This document shows, in pieces, positions 63,610 through 64,000 of a stretch of 64,000 nt of DNA. The notes under the pieces were generated by a model. That model saw nothing but the letters and a program-made list of their open reading frames with translations, searched no databases and was not told the origin of the DNA. Source of the DNA: Acanthococcus lagerstroemiae (taxonomy: Eukaryota > Arthropoda > Insecta > Hemiptera > Eriococcidae); contig CM063110.1 of assembly GCA_031841125.1 (NCBI GenBank), positions 52,117,946 to 52,181,945 of the forward strand, in the 5' to 3' direction. The position numbers were made by a program, and so were the translations under genes. Numbering within the stretch: position 1 is the stretch's first letter; every line of letters begins with the position of its first letter.

Positions 63610-64000
63610 AGAATCTTTGGTAGTGAAAAGAACTAAAGGCTTGCGGATAAATGGGAAAGAGTTGTCCAGTCTAAGGTTCGTAGATGATATAGCGCTTATA
63701 TAAGAGTCAGTAGGGGAGCTACTGGCAGAGAAATGATCCAAGCACTAAATAAAAAGAGTAAAGAGGCGGAACCATCAATAAGCTTCGAAAAATCAAAAAT
63801 TACCACCACAATCCCATGCCCATCAAAAATAAAAATTGAAAATAAAAAGCACTAGAAACGGTTACGGAAACGATTAATCTGGTCCAACTTATTTTACTAG
63901 AAAGTAGAACTGAAAAAGAGTTAAATCGCAGAATTTCTTTGGCGTGGAAAAAATATTGGACACACTTCACATGTTTCAAAGGAATTTCAAAAAGCGAAAC
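63610..64000 (+). pseudogene. RTE LINE fragment cut by the window end
   Basis: Near 63640-63700 it reads LRINGKELSSLRFVDDIAL, the region of the RT catalytic box, here FVDD. It then passes through ELLAEKMIQALNKKSKEAEP-like sequence with a shift to SISFEKSKITTT, and TEKELNRRISLAWKKYW near 63910-63960, the RTE thumb. Frameshifts and stops are present. It continues past the window. It appears distinct from the copies at 5430 and 35885. Confidence 0.65.

Overview
This is an AT-rich eukaryotic window with no protein-coding gene of the host that I can recognise. It is built almost entirely from decayed and nested transposable elements. The mix is typical of an arthropod and most likely an insect genome: RTE, R1-like, CR1/Jockey-like and RNase H-bearing non-LTR retrotransposons, a Penelope-like element with hammerhead ribozymes, a Ty3/gypsy relic, hAT elements of the ZMYM1-like lineage, a tRNA-derived SINE and many MITEs. 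The sequence alone does not fix the species. Nothing is prokaryotic: there are no operons, ribosome binding sites, CRISPR arrays or rRNA, so most open frames here are chance frames or transposon fragments.

Layout. 1-5420 is a very large imperfect inverted repeat. Both arms carry a degenerate array of units of roughly 110 bp, plus a 300-bp module at the inner end. The left arm is interrupted by a LINE fragment and the loop holds an RTE scrap. 5430-7000 is an internally deleted RTE element. 7204-7931 is a solo copy of one arm, followed by a CACTA-like MITE (7971-8432) and a hAT MITE (8926-9102). 12974-13935, 19888-21557 and 39602-40770 are three copies of a composite nonautonomous element: a 280-bp repeat (block B) with CAG/CTG tips occurs in direct orientation at both ends of a shared cargo. 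17235-19720 is a CR1/Jockey-like LINE with a 415-codon open reverse transcriptase segment. 22182-22839 is a rearranged Penelope-like element with two divergently oriented hammerhead ribozymes. 26134-27714 is a complete hAT element with a perfect 8-bp target-site duplication. 28120-30835 is a satellite-like region with 225-234 bp monomers and further insertions.

33231-33995 shares a dispersed repeat with 15780-16370. 35880-36690 is a second RTE 3' end. 36881-37360 and 44211-44434 are two members of one SINE family; the second has a perfect 13-bp target duplication. 36690-39570 is a degenerate field rich in AGACTCTT-type words. 40482-40715, 41054-41346 and 43917-44085 are hAT-type MITEs with 8-bp duplications, the first nested inside the composite element. 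44489-45420 holds hAT and pogo-like transposase relics, and 45519-45721 is a foldback MITE. 50757-55814 is a near-identical 2.53-kb tandem duplication carrying a gypsy relic and a LINE RNase H/zinc-knuckle segment that is open only in the second copy. 57400-59620 is an R1-like LINE on the minus strand. 63600-64000 is another RTE fragment cut by the window edge.

The elements do not form a pathway. Their nesting gives a relative history: the foldback-like structure is older than its LINE insertion, the composite element is older than the MITE inside it, the mosaic of gypsy and LINE is older than its tandem duplication, and the satellite is older than the retroposon end within it. Long stretches (9.1-12.9, 14-17.2, 22.8-26.1, 30.8-35.9, 41.4-43.9, 46-50.6, 55.8-57.4 and 59.6-63.6 kb) hold nothing I can identify.
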